Shown: piece by piece, positions 23,038-31,254 of the stretch
How positions within the stretch are numbered: position 1 is the first letter of the stretch
Layout of the letters: each line of letters starts with the position of its first letter
NCBI GenBank assembly: GCA_021731625.1
Contig: JAKFXC010000006.1
Coordinates: forward strand, 1-41,384
DNA length: 41,384 bases
From: Candidatus Omnitrophota bacterium
GTDB lineage: Bacteria > Omnitrophota > Gorgyraeia > Zapsychrales > Fredricksoniimonadaceae
Reading direction: 5' to 3'
Made by a program: the position numbers and the translations under genes
Notes under the pieces: generated by a model
What the model was told of the DNA's origin: nothing
The model's input: the letters and a program-made list of their open reading frames with translations, nothing else
Databases searched by the model: none

Positions 23038-25002
23038 TTATTTGGGGAGTTTATTGCTGATCTGCTTGCATTCAGGGTAGCGGCTGCAGCCGTAAAAGGT
23101 GGCGCCGCGGCCGGAGCGGCGTTCGACCAACTCGCCGGTGCCGCAAAGCGGACAAGGCACTCCGGTGCTAAACGGCTCCGCATGTTTGCATTCCGGAAAG
23201 CCGGTGCAGCTGATGAAGCGCCCCCGACGGCCCCATTTGACGGCCATGGGCCGGGCACAGAGCGGGCAGGGTTTGTCCACTTTGACAAAAGTTTTTTGAA
23301 TATTGGCCATGGCAAAGTCCAGCTCTTCCTTAAACGGCACCCAAAAATCCTGCAGGACTTTGACGTAGGTGTATTCGCCTTCTTCGATGGCGTCGAGCTC
23401 TTCCTCCATGACGGCGGTAAAACCTATGTCCATGATCTTTTTAAAATACTCCACCAGCAAACCGCAGATCTGGATGCCAAGCTCGGTGGCGGTAAAATAA
23501 CCGCGATCGCGCATGACATAATTGCGGGTGACTAAGGTCTGGATGATCGAGGCATACGTTGAAGGCCGCCCGATGCCCTGCTCTTCCAGGGCCTTGACCA
23601 GACTGGCTTCGGAGAATCGGGCTGGAGGTTTGGTGAAATGCTGGGTGGGTTGGATTTCTTTTAAATCGAGTTTTTCGCCCTGGGCATACAGCGAAGCATC
23701 GAGCTTGGGTTCATCCTCCTCGTCATTGTCCTTGTATACAGTCAAATATCCGGCAAACGACAAGACCGAACCGCTGGTCCCCAGTTGAAAACGGCCGGCC
23801 TGGATTTCGATTTTGGTTTGCTCAAAAATGGCCGGTCTCATCTGGCAGCTGATAAACCGCTTCCAAATCAAATTGTATAAACGGAACTGCTCCTCGGTCA
23901 AAAATGCTTTCATGGCATCCGGCCGCCGGAAAATGTCGGTCGGACGAATGGCTTCGTGGGCCTCCTGGGCGCTTTTTTTGGACCTGAATTTGTTGGGCTC
24001 GTCGGGCAGGTATTCTTTGCCGTATTCGGACTTGATAAAATCGCGCACCTTGCCCACGGCCTCGGCGGCGATGTTGACGGAATCGGTGCGCATGTAGGTG
24101 ATGAGCCCCACCGGTTCCTCGTCGCCGATTTCAATGCCTTCATACAACTGCTGGGCGACCATCATGGTCCGGGAGGCGTTAAACCCCAATTTGCTGAAGG
24201 CCTCCTGCTGCAAGGTGCTGGTGATAAACGGCGGCGGAGCATTGCGCCGGACATCTTTTTTATTGATGGCGGTGATTTCAAAAGTTTGTTTACTCAACTC
24301 ATCGGTGATGCCTTTGGTCTGGGCCTCGTCTTTGAGTTCCGCTTTCTGGTCGTCGATTTTTTCCAGGCCGGCGGTCAACGCTTGGGACGCGTCGGCGCCG
24401 CTTTTGCACAAGTCGACGGCAATCTGCCAATATTCCTGCGGCACAAAAGTCTGAATGGCCTCTTCCCGGTCGACGATCAAACGCAAGGCCACCGACTGCA
24501 CCCGGCCGGCGCTTAAACGCGAGCCGACCTTCTTCCAAAGCAGGGGGCTGATTTGATAACCGACGATGCGGTCGAGCACTCGACGGGCATTCTGGGCATC
24601 GACTTTCTTACGGTCAAAGGCGCGCGGATGGGCAAACGCTTTGGTCACCGCATCCTTGGTAATTTCATGAAACACCACGCGGAACACCGCTTTGCCATTA
24701 GCGATGTGCTGCACCAAATTCCAACCAATGGCCTCGCCTTCACGGTCGGGGTCGGTGGCGATATAAATGGTGTCCACCCCTTCCGCCTCCTTTTTGAGCT
24801 TGGTGAGCACTTTTTGTTTATCACGCACCACGATGAATTTAGGCGCAAACTCGTTGTCCACGTCAACGCCTAAAGTGGATTTAGGCAAATCAATCAAATG
24901 CCCCATCGAAGCCGTGACTTTGTATTTTGGGCCCAGGATCTTATTGATGGTCTTGACTTTCGCCGGTGACTCAACGATGACTAACGATTTTGCTTTGCTC
25001 AT
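23038..25002 (-). CDS. topA: DNA topoisomerase I
   Basis: This 654-residue type IA topoisomerase relaxes negative supercoils. The TOPRIM domain has SLVIVESPAKVKTINKIL and IYIATDPDREGEAIGWNL (acidic metal-binding residues); the active-site tyrosine is in PVGLITYMRTDSVNIAA. Also present are RVLDRIVGYQISPLLWKKV with SAGRVQSVALRLI, and GIGRPSTYASIIQTL. The C-terminus has two four-cysteine zinc ribbons, CPLCARPM with SCTGFPECKH, and CPLCGTGE with GCSRYPECKQ. E. coli has more C-terminal repeats, so this is a short but complete form. The start lies three bases after the dprA stop, and the dprA-topA-xerC order is a common conserved neighbourhood in bacteria. Confidence 0.97.
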   Translation of the reverse strand: MSKAKSLVIVESPAKVKTINKILGPKYKVTASMGHLIDLPKSTLGVDVDNEFAPKFIVVRDKQKVLTKLKKEAEGVDTIYIATDPDREGEAIGWNLVQHIANGKAVFRVVFHEITKDAVTKAFAHPRAFDRKKVDAQNARRVLDRIVGYQISPLLWKKVGSRLSAGRVQSVALRLIVDREEAIQTFVPQEYWQIAVDLCKSGADASQALTAGLEKIDDQKAELKDEAQTKGITDELSKQTFEITAINKKDVRRNAPPPFITSTLQQEAFSKLGFNASRTMMVAQQLYEGIEIGDEEPVGLITYMRTDSVNIAAEAVGKVRDFIKSEYGKEYLPDEPNKFRSKKSAQEAHEAIRPTDIFRRPDAMKAFLTEEQFRLYNLIWKRFISCQMRPAIFEQTKIEIQAGRFQLGTSGSVLSFAGYLTVYKDNDEEDEPKLDASLYAQGEKLDLKEIQPTQHFTKPPARFSEASLVKALEEQGIGRPSTYASIIQTLVTRNYVMRDRGYFTATELGIQICGLLVEYFKKIMDIGFTAVMEEELDAIEEGEYTYVKVLQDFWVPFKEELDFAMANIQKTFVKVDKPCPLCARPMAVKWGRRGRFISCTGFPECKHAEPFSTGVPCPLCGTGELVERRSGRGATFYGCSRYPECKQISNKLPK

Positions 25003-25005
25003 GAC

Positions 25006-26103
25006 TTACATTCTCACGTAAAATTTGCCCGGCAACTGGCGCACCAGGCCTTTGAGTTCCAAATCCAGCAAGGCCATGGCCATGTCCTGCACAGGGCGGT
25101 CGGCCTGCCCCGCCAGTTGGTCCAGGTGGACCGGCTCGGTTTTGATCAATTGAAAATACAGCATTTGCTCCTCGCTTAAGGAGACCCTCGGCCCCTCCGG
25201 TGCGGCTGCCTCGGCTGGAAAGATAAATTCCAACCGGTCGTGCAATTCTTCCAAAACATCGCTGGGGGCCAAGGCCACCTTGGCGCCGTCTTTAAGCAGA
25301 CGGTTGCTTCCCTTGGCGGTTTCATAGTCCACATTGGCAGGCACGGCAAAAACGTCCCGCCCCTGCTCCAGGGCAAAGTCAGTGGTGATGAGGGCCCCGC
25401 TCTTTTCTGCTGCCTCAATGATGACCACGGCCGCTCCCAAACCGCTAATGATGCGGTTGCGTTGCGGAAAGTTCACTTTTAAAGGCGGTGTATTCAGCGG
25501 AAACTCCGACACCACTGCCCCATGCCTGATAATCTGCTCCATGAGTTCCTGGTTCTCGCGCGGGTATATATTTTTGAGGCCGCACCCCAATACAGCGATG
25601 GTCTTGCCGCCGGCATCCAAAGCCCCTCGATGAGCGGCGGTATCAATCCCCCGGGCCATACCTGAGATGACACTCAAACCTGCCCGGGCAAAAAACGCCG
25701 CAAAATCTTTGGCGGTCTTTTGGCCGTAATACGAGCAGACCCGGGACCCGACCATGCCCACGCCTGCCGCGTTTAAGGCCGCGGCTTCCCCCTTGACATA
25801 AAGAACAACCGGCGCCCCCGGAATATCGCGCAGCTGCGCGGGAAAGATCTCCTGGGCCGCCGTGATGATTTCTACCCCTAGGCGTTGCCCTAGATTATAT
25901 TCATCGGACAAAAACTTGTCCCTAGAAAAATGATAAATATTTTGGGCTGTCTGCGGGGAGACCAAACCGCAGGCAACCAGTTCCGCATAGCCTTTCTCAC
26001 AAACCGCGACTGCGGAACCGAAAAATTCCCTCAAACGGGCAATCTGCACGCTGCCTAAGCCCGGCACGCCATTGAGCGCCACCAAAGCATCCACTTCGGT
26101 CAT
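25006..26103 (-). CDS. dprA: DNA processing protein DprA
   Basis: This 365-residue protein loads RecA on incoming single-stranded DNA during natural transformation. The N-terminal SAM/HhH-like part (VALNGVPGLGSVQIARLREFF) precedes the Rossmann core: VGMVGSRVCSYYGQKTA, GLSVISGMARGIDTAAHRGAL, KTIAVLGCGLKNIYPRENQEL, VVSEFPLNTPPLKVNFPQRN and NRIISGLGAAVVIIEAAEKSG. These hold the DNA-binding basic pocket. A C-terminal winged-helix-like segment (DMAMALLDLELKGLVRQLPG) is present, which makes this the full three-part form. The stop is three bases before topA, so translation is probably coupled. With the prepilin peptidase gene a few kilobases upstream it hints at a competence capacity, though dprA is very widely conserved. 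Confidence 0.96.
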   Translation of the reverse strand: MTEVDALVALNGVPGLGSVQIARLREFFGSAVAVCEKGYAELVACGLVSPQTAQNIYHFSRDKFLSDEYNLGQRLGVEIITAAQEIFPAQLRDIPGAPVVLYVKGEAAALNAAGVGMVGSRVCSYYGQKTAKDFAAFFARAGLSVISGMARGIDTAAHRGALDAGGKTIAVLGCGLKNIYPRENQELMEQIIRHGAVVSEFPLNTPPLKVNFPQRNRIISGLGAAVVIIEAAEKSGALITTDFALEQGRDVFAVPANVDYETAKGSNRLLKDGAKVALAPSDVLEELHDRLEFIFPAEAAAPEGPRVSLSEEQMLYFQLIKTEPVHLDQLAGQADRPVQDMAMALLDLELKGLVRQLPGKFYVRM

Positions 26104-26106
26104 TTA

Positions 26107-26613
26107 TCAAACTTTCGAGAGTATTTGTGCAACCGGGCCGGCTAGGGAAGGCTCTGAAGCATCCAGCGTATAGTCGGCCTGATTGTACAGGGGGAGCCGT
26201 TGTTTGAAGATTTTCTTAATTGCGGCCAGGGGGTCTGGCGTATCTATTAAAGGGCGGTTGGCTTCGCCTTTGATTCTCTGATAAATGACTTCCGGTGTTG
26301 CTTTCAGATGAAAGATAATACCATGTTTCTTGAGCAATTTCAAATTTTGCGGGTTAAGCACCACCCCACCGCCGCAATCGATGATGATCCCTTTCTTTTT
26401 GGCCAAGCCGGCCACGGCCTTATGCTCCATGGCGCGAAAATGCGGCCAGCCCTTTTGCGCAACCAGCGCCTTGATGGGCTGTTTGGCTCTGCGTTCCACC
26501 AGGGTGTCGGTGGAGTAGGATTTGACTTTTAGTTTCCTGGCCAAGGCCTTGGCAATCATGGTTTTGCCAGAACCCATCATGCCGATCAAGACAATATTTT
26601 TGGTCATCCTCAT
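26107..26613 (-). CDS. aroK: shikimate kinase
   Basis: About 168 residues, phosphorylating shikimate at the 3-hydroxyl in aromatic amino-acid synthesis. The P-loop is IVLIGMMGSGKTMIAKALA. The Asp of YSTDTLVERRAKQPIKAL is the shikimate-binding aspartate, DCGGGVVLNPQNLKLL is the GGG substrate loop, and RPLID in the lid (GEANRPLIDTPDPLA) carries the conserved arginine. The frame is open further upstream, but that is a shadow of the previous gene; the ATG at 26613 overlaps the SGNH hydrolase stop as ATGA. It stands within a few kilobases of aroE, which catalyses the preceding step. Confidence 0.93.
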   Translation of the reverse strand: MRMTKNIVLIGMMGSGKTMIAKALARKLKVKSYSTDTLVERRAKQPIKALVAQKGWPHFRAMEHKAVAGLAKKKGIIIDCGGGVVLNPQNLKLLKKHGIIFHLKATPEVIYQRIKGEANRPLIDTPDPLAAIKKIFKQRLPLYNQADYTLDASEPSLAGPVAQILSKV

Positions 26614-27344
26614 AACGGAATGCCTGCCTCGGCCATGGCCTTGCGGATCTCTTGGTACCATCGACGGTAACCCAGGCCATTCAGGTGCAAACGGTCCGGG
26701 GCGTAATATTTTAAACCATCGCTCGGGTGGTTGGTCTTGAAGCGTTCGAATAAATCCACGTAGACAGCGCCGAATTTGGCAGTGGTTTGCTGGTACATGC
26801 GGCGCACTTTAATGGAGCGGGCGGTCAATATGCGATTAAACGGCCAGATGAACGTGCTCGCCTCGCCCACATTTCCGGAATGCAAAATGACCGTGTGGTC
26901 AGCCGCCATCTTGACCTTTGCCAGTAAGGCCGCCACGTCCCGCTGAATGCTCGAGTAAGGGGTCAGCTTAATGATGTCGTTCGCCCCGATTTGCAAAACG
27001 GCTAAATCGTAATGCTCGCCCGGCTGCGGCTGAAATTCGTTGAGCAATTGATGCAGCCGGCGCCCGCTGTAACTGTTGTTGACGAGGTGCGCCTGAGGAA
27101 AATCTTTGGCGAACCAGCCGGCAACACTCTCCTGGTTGGTTGCAGCCCCAATGCCCACCGCGGTGCTGTCACCTAAAAATAAAATTTTTAAAGTCGCGTT
27201 GGGGTCCAGGTGCTGGTAAGGCACCATGTCGTACGTGCCTTTCCTGACCAATTGCGCAATGCGAATGGCCTGGGCCGCTATCAGCCCGGTGATGCCTATC
27301 CCTGTCGCAAGCAAAACAAGCAGCAATTTATTTTTGGGGAACAT
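26610..27344 (-). CDS. membrane-anchored SGNH/GDSL hydrolase
   Basis: About 244 residues. A hydrophobic segment at 7-25 (LLLVLLATGIGITGLIAA) is an uncleaved anchor or signal peptide. The catalytic domain follows: ILFLGDSTAVGIGA with the nucleophile S60, the asparagine block in LQIGANDIIKLTPYS, and the C-terminal APDRLHLNGLGYRRWY with D-x2-H. These match the SGNH ester-hydrolase fold (esterases, acyl-lysophospholipases, sugar O-acetyl esterases). The orientation predicts action outside the inner membrane, perhaps on an acetylated glycan or lipid. The start at 27344 overlaps the previous gene by 17 bases; upstream in-frame sequence is a shadow. Substrate unknown. Confidence 0.85.
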   Translation of the reverse strand: MFPKNKLLLVLLATGIGITGLIAAQAIRIAQLVRKGTYDMVPYQHLDPNATLKILFLGDSTAVGIGAATNQESVAGWFAKDFPQAHLVNNSYSGRRLHQLLNEFQPQPGEHYDLAVLQIGANDIIKLTPYSSIQRDVAALLAKVKMAADHTVILHSGNVGEASTFIWPFNRILTARSIKVRRMYQQTTAKFGAVYVDLFERFKTNHPSDGLKYYAPDRLHLNGLGYRRWYQEIRKAMAEAGIPL

Positions 27345-27705
27345 TTTCGTCTTCCCCCGGAGGCGTGGGGACCACCGTCTCGGCGACCGCGCTGCCGCCT
27401 TGGCTGCAGAATACTTCCACGCTAATCTTGTCGCCGGGCTTCGCTTCCAGGGCGATGTCTTCCTCCATGCCCCACGCCAATTTTTGCCGCGGGAAATACA
27501 TACTGTCCTTCTCCTTGTCATTAATATATAACACCACCCGGCGCAGATAATGGCGCTCCAGGCGGCCGGACGGATGGGTGGCGGACACGTGCACATTTTT
27601 TTTGTCCGCATCGTAGGTGATGGTCAGCGCCGAGGGCGGTGTGGCCAAGGCAGGCCAGCCCAACACTAAAAATCCACACATGGCTAAAAATATTTTACGC
27701 GTCAA
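27328..27705 (-). CDS. small exported protein of unknown function
   Basis: 125 residues using a TTG start at 27705, which overlaps the prepilin peptidase stop as TTGA and has GGAGGG eight bases before it. A longer frame exists, but its upstream part is a shadow of the peptidase gene. The first 21 residues (MTRKIFLAMCGFL, then VLGWPALA) form a signal peptide, with the likely cut after ALA. The mature part is about 100 residues, beta-rich in appearance (ALTITYDADKKNVHVSATHP, RRVVLYINDKE, GDKISVEVFCSQGGSAVAE), and may be a single immunoglobulin-like domain. It has a single cysteine. I do not recognise a family. Confidence 0.7.
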   Translation of the reverse strand: MTRKIFLAMCGFLVLGWPALATPPSALTITYDADKKNVHVSATHPSGRLERHYLRRVVLYINDKEKDSMYFPRQKLAWGMEEDIALEAKPGDKISVEVFCSQGGSAVAETVVPTPPGEDENVPQK

Positions 27706-28697
27706 AACGAAAACCCTCCGGCTAGAATAAAACGAATAATTTCCTGCCCCCAAAACAAACTCATCAGGGCCCCCAAAATCAAAAATGGCCCGTACGCAAT
27801 GGTGCTGTCCTTGGTGCGGATTTTCTCGACGATGCCGTAAACGGCGCCAAAAAATGGGGCCAGAAAAAAAGTCAACACCGCAAGCTGCCATCCCATAAAC
27901 GCACCCACCAAGGCCATGAGCTTGACATCTCCCCCGCCCATGCTTTCCTTTTTGAAAATAATATCGCCCATGAGGCCCATGGCATAAATTAAGCCGCCGC
28001 CGATTAAATAGCCGGATAAGGCCGCGCTGAAAGACAGCGCATGCGGCCGCAGTCCCGGTGGCAGCTGGTACACGCACAGGTTAATCAGGCTGATGAGGAG
28101 CAAAGAAATGACCACCCAAATTTTGATGCTGCGATCATCCTCCGGCGTTTGTTCCATCAAGAGATGTTTACAAAACAATGGGTAAATCCAGGTCAGCACC
28201 AAACATATCAGGACCAGCGCCCCGGCCAAAAAACCGCCAAACGCCGCGTCCACCGGTTTTACCGGATGCAGCTGCGGGATGAGGATGCTAAAGCCAATGC
28301 CCGCCCACATGCCCCCGACGCTCACCTCATCGGGAATGATGCGCTCGGCAAAATCCACAAAGGTGGCCACGATGAAACAGCTGACCATAAATAGGTACGG
28401 CCCCAGCAGTGGGGTTAAGCCAAAATGCCGATAAAAATACCAGAACACCAGTGCCGTTAAGAGTTCCACCAAAAAATAACGGAATGAAAATGCGGCTTTG
28501 CAATGGCGGCATTTGCCTCTTAAAGCCAACCAGCTGATTAAGGGAATATTGTCATACCAGGCAATCGGCTTCAAGCAATGCACGCAATGGGAAGATGGGA
28601 AAACCACCGACCGTTCGCGAGGAAGCCGCACGATGCATACGTTTAAAAAACTGCCGATCAGGGCCCCCAGGATAAAAAATACCGCTGATAAATCCAT
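27702..28697 (-). CDS. pilD: type IV prepilin peptidase/methyltransferase
   Basis: About 331 residues with several membrane helices. The N-terminal DiS_P_DiS domain has HCVHCLKPIAWYDNIPLISW and CRHCKAAFSFRYFLVE (two zinc-type CxxC pairs), typical of PilD/GspO enzymes that both cleave and N-methylate prepilins. The first catalytic aspartate is in ATFVDFAERIIPDEVS; the second is the GGGD in MGGGDVKLMALVGAFMG. It starts with ATG at 28697, overlapping the aroE stop as TGATG; a TTG directly before it is less likely. A hydrophobic insertion between about residues 150 and 200 makes it longer than E. coli GspO. It would process pilins or type II secretion pseudopilins encoded elsewhere. Confidence 0.93.
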   Translation of the reverse strand: MDLSAVFFILGALIGSFLNVCIVRLPRERSVVFPSSHCVHCLKPIAWYDNIPLISWLALRGKCRHCKAAFSFRYFLVELLTALVFWYFYRHFGLTPLLGPYLFMVSCFIVATFVDFAERIIPDEVSVGGMWAGIGFSILIPQLHPVKPVDAAFGGFLAGALVLICLVLTWIYPLFCKHLLMEQTPEDDRSIKIWVVISLLLISLINLCVYQLPPGLRPHALSFSAALSGYLIGGGLIYAMGLMGDIIFKKESMGGGDVKLMALVGAFMGWQLAVLTFFLAPFFGAVYGIVEKIRTKDSTIAYGPFLILGALMSLFWGQEIIRFILAGGFSF

Positions 28698-29569
28698 CAA
28701 GCGGGCACCCCTTCTTCCAGCGCCTTGCGCATGATCTTCTTATATTTGGCGTCGATATCCATTCCCGCCCAATTGGTGAACGATAAAACCCCCTGGTAAT
28801 AAAGCATGCCTAAACCATTAGATGTTTGCGCGCCTTTGGCTTTGGCGGCCTTAAGCAGCGGCGTTTCGGCCGGGTTGTAAATCACATCATAGACTAGCAT
28901 GTCGGCGTGGAACAGATTGGGGTCAACGGGCAGTTGGGTCTCGCCTTTTAGTCCAACGGGCGTGGTGTTGATTAAGGCATCCGCCAGTTCGACATCCAAA
29001 TCTTCCGGAGTGTTGACAACTTCCACAATGCTGGCATCCATTTTCTGGCCCAGCTCTTTGACTAACGCCTCAGCTTTCTCATAGGTGCGGTTGTAGAGTT
29101 TGATGCTGGCTGGGCGGTCGTTGATCAAGCATAAGACGCTTAAAATCGCCCGGGTGGTGCCGCCGGCGCCCAGGATGGCAATGCGTTTGTCTTTAAGATG
29201 AAACCCCAACTCATGCCAATGGCTTAAAAACCCAGGCCCGTCGGTGTTAAACCCGAAAATTTTGCGCTGGTGGGTGATGACCAGCGTGTTGACCGCGCCG
29301 GCCTTGAGGGCGAACGGATCCACGGTGTCAATATGGGCCAAGACTTTTTCTTTGTAAGGCACGGTCACGTTTAAACCAAAAATTGGGTTGCCTTCATCCT
29401 TGAGGTGTTCCATGAACACGGTGAAGACTTGCTCGTTGGCCAGCGGAAAAAGTTTATACACTGAATTGACCTTCAGGGCTTTAAACGCCGCATTGTGCAT
29501 CCGCGGGGACAAACTGTGTTCCAGCGGATAACCAATAATCCCGTATATAGCCGGTGGCTCTTTGACCAT
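28697..29569 (-). CDS. aroE: shikimate dehydrogenase
   Basis: This 290-residue enzyme reduces 3-dehydroshikimate to shikimate with NADPH. YGIIGYPLEHSLSPRMHNAAF carries the S-L-S shikimate-binding motif (quoted in two parts: YGIIGYPLEHSLS and PRMHNAAF). NVTVPYKEKVLAHID contains the catalytic lysine, GAVNTLV and GFNTDGPGFL the catalytic aspartate, and IAILGAGGTTRAILSVL the Rossmann loop. The C-terminal segment LGMLYYQGVLSFTNW is also typical. It starts at 29569 without an obvious Shine-Dalgarno, immediately after a long perfect palindrome that separates it from leuA. It overlaps pilD by one base. Confidence 0.96.
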   Translation of the reverse strand: MVKEPPAIYGIIGYPLEHSLSPRMHNAAFKALKVNSVYKLFPLANEQVFTVFMEHLKDEGNPIFGLNVTVPYKEKVLAHIDTVDPFALKAGAVNTLVITHQRKIFGFNTDGPGFLSHWHELGFHLKDKRIAILGAGGTTRAILSVLCLINDRPASIKLYNRTYEKAEALVKELGQKMDASIVEVVNTPEDLDVELADALINTTPVGLKGETQLPVDPNLFHADMLVYDVIYNPAETPLLKAAKAKGAQTSNGLGMLYYQGVLSFTNWAGMDIDAKYKKIMRKALEEGVPA

Positions 29570-29575
29570 AAGTAG

Positions 29576-29669
29576 TGGAAATAGGGGCCTGGAAATAGGG
29601 GCCAGCCCCCTATTTTTACTTTTTTAAAAAAATAGGGGGCTGGCCCCTATTTCCAGGCCCCTATTTCCA
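29576..29669. repeat. 94-bp perfect palindrome with nested repeats
   Basis: Two 42-base arms (29576-29617 and 29628-29669) are perfect inverted copies around a 10-base loop. Each arm repeats GGAAATAGGGGCC twice in part and contains AATAGGGG and CCCCCTATT, which can also pair with each other, so nested hairpins are possible. The right arm covers the last nine bases of leuA, including its TAG stop. AAATAGGGG/CCCCTATTT palindromes of this kind occur as dispersed REP-like repeats in some uncultivated bacteria (recollection, not tested). On RNA it would form a very stable stem between leuA and aroE and, with an internal T-run, could attenuate transcription in either direction. Confidence 0.9.
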
Positions 29670-31172
29670 GACTTTATTAATCGCGTGGATGTACGCTTTT
29701 GCCGAGGCTTCAATAATGTCGGTGCTGGCCCCGCGGCCCAAAACATTCTTCCCACCAACGGAAACCTTGATGCTGACCTCTCCCAGGGCATCGTCCCCCT
29801 GGGTCACGCTCTGGATGGTGTAGTCAAGCAATTTGGCCTTGATCTTGGCGGCGGCCGCAATGGCTTTATAGCAGGCATCCACCGGCCCGTCGCCGCTGGA
29901 CTGCTTGGTCACTTTCTTGCCCTGGATGTCTAAGACCACTGTGACCTTGGGGGCAATTTTACTGCCGCTGGTGTACACCAAATCCAGCAAACGAATGGTC
30001 TCCTTGGCCAAAGTCTCCTCATCTTCCACAATGGCCAGCAAATCCTCGTCGTAAATCTCCTTCTTTTTGTCAGCCAAGGTCTTGAACCGCTCAAACGCCG
30101 CATCAATGCCTGTCTCCGGTAACTGCAACCCCAAACGTTTTAACCGGTCCTTAAACGCGTGCCGGCCGGAATGTTTGCCCAACACCAAACCCTCGTGGGA
30201 AGGCACCCCAACGTCCTCGGGATTCATGATCTCATAAGTGCGGCGTTCCTTCAAAACACCGTCCTGATGAATGCCCGACTCGTGCCGAAAAGCATTGGCG
30301 CCCACAATGGCTTTATTGGGCGGCACCACAAACCCCGTGGCTTTGCTGACCAAACGGGAAATGCGGTAAAATTCTTTCGCATTAATCCTGGTACTCAGCC
30401 CAAAAAAATCCTGGCGGGTGCGCAGGGCCATGACAATCTCTTCCATAGAAGCATTGCCGGCCCGCTCGCCAATGCCATTGATGGTGCATTCAACCTGCCG
30501 GGCACCACTCACCACCCCCGCCAACGAGTTGGCCACGCCCAAACCCAAATCATCATGGCAATGGGTAGAAATGACTGCCTTATTGATATTAGGCACCTGG
30601 TTGCATATCCCCGCAATGACCGCGCCATACTCCTGCGGCGTGGAATAGCCCACGGTGTCCGGAATATTGACCGTGGTGGCCCCTTCCCTGATCACCGCTT
30701 CCAGCACCCGGTACAAAAAGGCCTTGTCGGTGCGTGAGGCATCCTCCGGCGAGAATTCGATATTATCCATATGCTTGCGGGCATATTTTACGGCCGCAAC
30801 AGCCATGTTTAAAATCTCATCCTCATTCTTTTTGAACTTGTGCTCCAAATGGATCTTGGAGGTGGCCAAAAAAATATGGATGCGTTTGTGCTTGGCGGGC
30901 TTGACCGCGTCAATGACCGCATCGATGTCTTTGACAATCGAACGGGCCAAGCCGCAGACAAAAGAATTTTTGATGTTCTTGGCCACGGTTTGGACAGAAT
31001 CAAAGTCCCCCTTGGAGGAAATTGGAAACCCCGCCTCAATAATGTCCACACCCAGACGCTCCAAGGCCAACGCAATTTCCAATTTTTCCTGCTGGGTCAT
31101 GGTGGCCCCGGGTGCCTGTTCCCCGTCCCGCAAGGTGGTGTCGAAAATATAGACTCGATTTTTATCGCTCAT
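29661..31172 (-). CDS. leuA: 2-isopropylmalate synthase
   Basis: About 503 residues; condenses acetyl-CoA with 2-oxoisovalerate in the first committed step of leucine synthesis. The TIM-barrel catalytic domain begins RVYIFDTTLRDGEQAPGATM (R15 and D16 of the metal/substrate site), with STHCHDDLGLGVANSLAG (metal-binding H-x-H and D) and RHESGIHQDGVLK. The C-terminal LeuA regulatory domain (about 370-503) has TQGDDALGEVSIKVSVGGKN, so leucine feedback inhibition is likely. The ATG at 31172 has GGAG six bases before it; a TTG four codons earlier is rejected because it lies in that ribosome site. The TAG stop falls in the palindrome. A hairpin and T-run stand directly before the ribosome site. Confidence 0.96.
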   Translation of the reverse strand: MSDKNRVYIFDTTLRDGEQAPGATMTQQEKLEIALALERLGVDIIEAGFPISSKGDFDSVQTVAKNIKNSFVCGLARSIVKDIDAVIDAVKPAKHKRIHIFLATSKIHLEHKFKKNEDEILNMAVAAVKYARKHMDNIEFSPEDASRTDKAFLYRVLEAVIREGATTVNIPDTVGYSTPQEYGAVIAGICNQVPNINKAVISTHCHDDLGLGVANSLAGVVSGARQVECTINGIGERAGNASMEEIVMALRTRQDFFGLSTRINAKEFYRISRLVSKATGFVVPPNKAIVGANAFRHESGIHQDGVLKERRTYEIMNPEDVGVPSHEGLVLGKHSGRHAFKDRLKRLGLQLPETGIDAAFERFKTLADKKKEIYDEDLLAIVEDEETLAKETIRLLDLVYTSGSKIAPKVTVVLDIQGKKVTKQSSGDGPVDACYKAIAAAAKIKAKLLDYTIQSVTQGDDALGEVSIKVSVGGKNVLGRGASTDIIEASAKAYIHAINKVWK

Positions 31173-31182
31173 GGTCTGCTCC

Positions 31183-31215
31183 AAAAAATTTAAGGGCGGC
31201 CTATTCAGCCGCCCT
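31183..31215 (-). terminator. intrinsic terminator or attenuator between ilvC and leuA
   Basis: On the minus strand AGGGCGGC pairs with GCCGCCCT across a seven-base loop (stem 31193-31200 with 31208-31215), followed by TTAAATTTTTT (31182-31192). That is a good intrinsic terminator. The T-run runs straight into the GGAG ribosome site of leuA, so the element sits where an attenuator of leuA would be. I see no leader peptide or T-box sequence, so it may simply end the aldolase-ilvC transcript. Confidence 0.7.
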
Positions 31216-31218
31216 ATG

Positions 31219-31224
31219 ATTATA
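31219..31224 (-). promoter_or_regulatory. candidate -10 element of a leuA promoter
   Basis: A perfect TATAAT on the minus strand. The -35 region at the proper distance is poor; TTGCAT is only seven bases away. Predicted transcription would begin near 31212, so the leuA mRNA would start with the hairpin described at 31183-31215. Tentative. Confidence 0.35.
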
Positions 31225-31254
31225 GTACAAGATGCAATTTATTTAGTACGGCTT

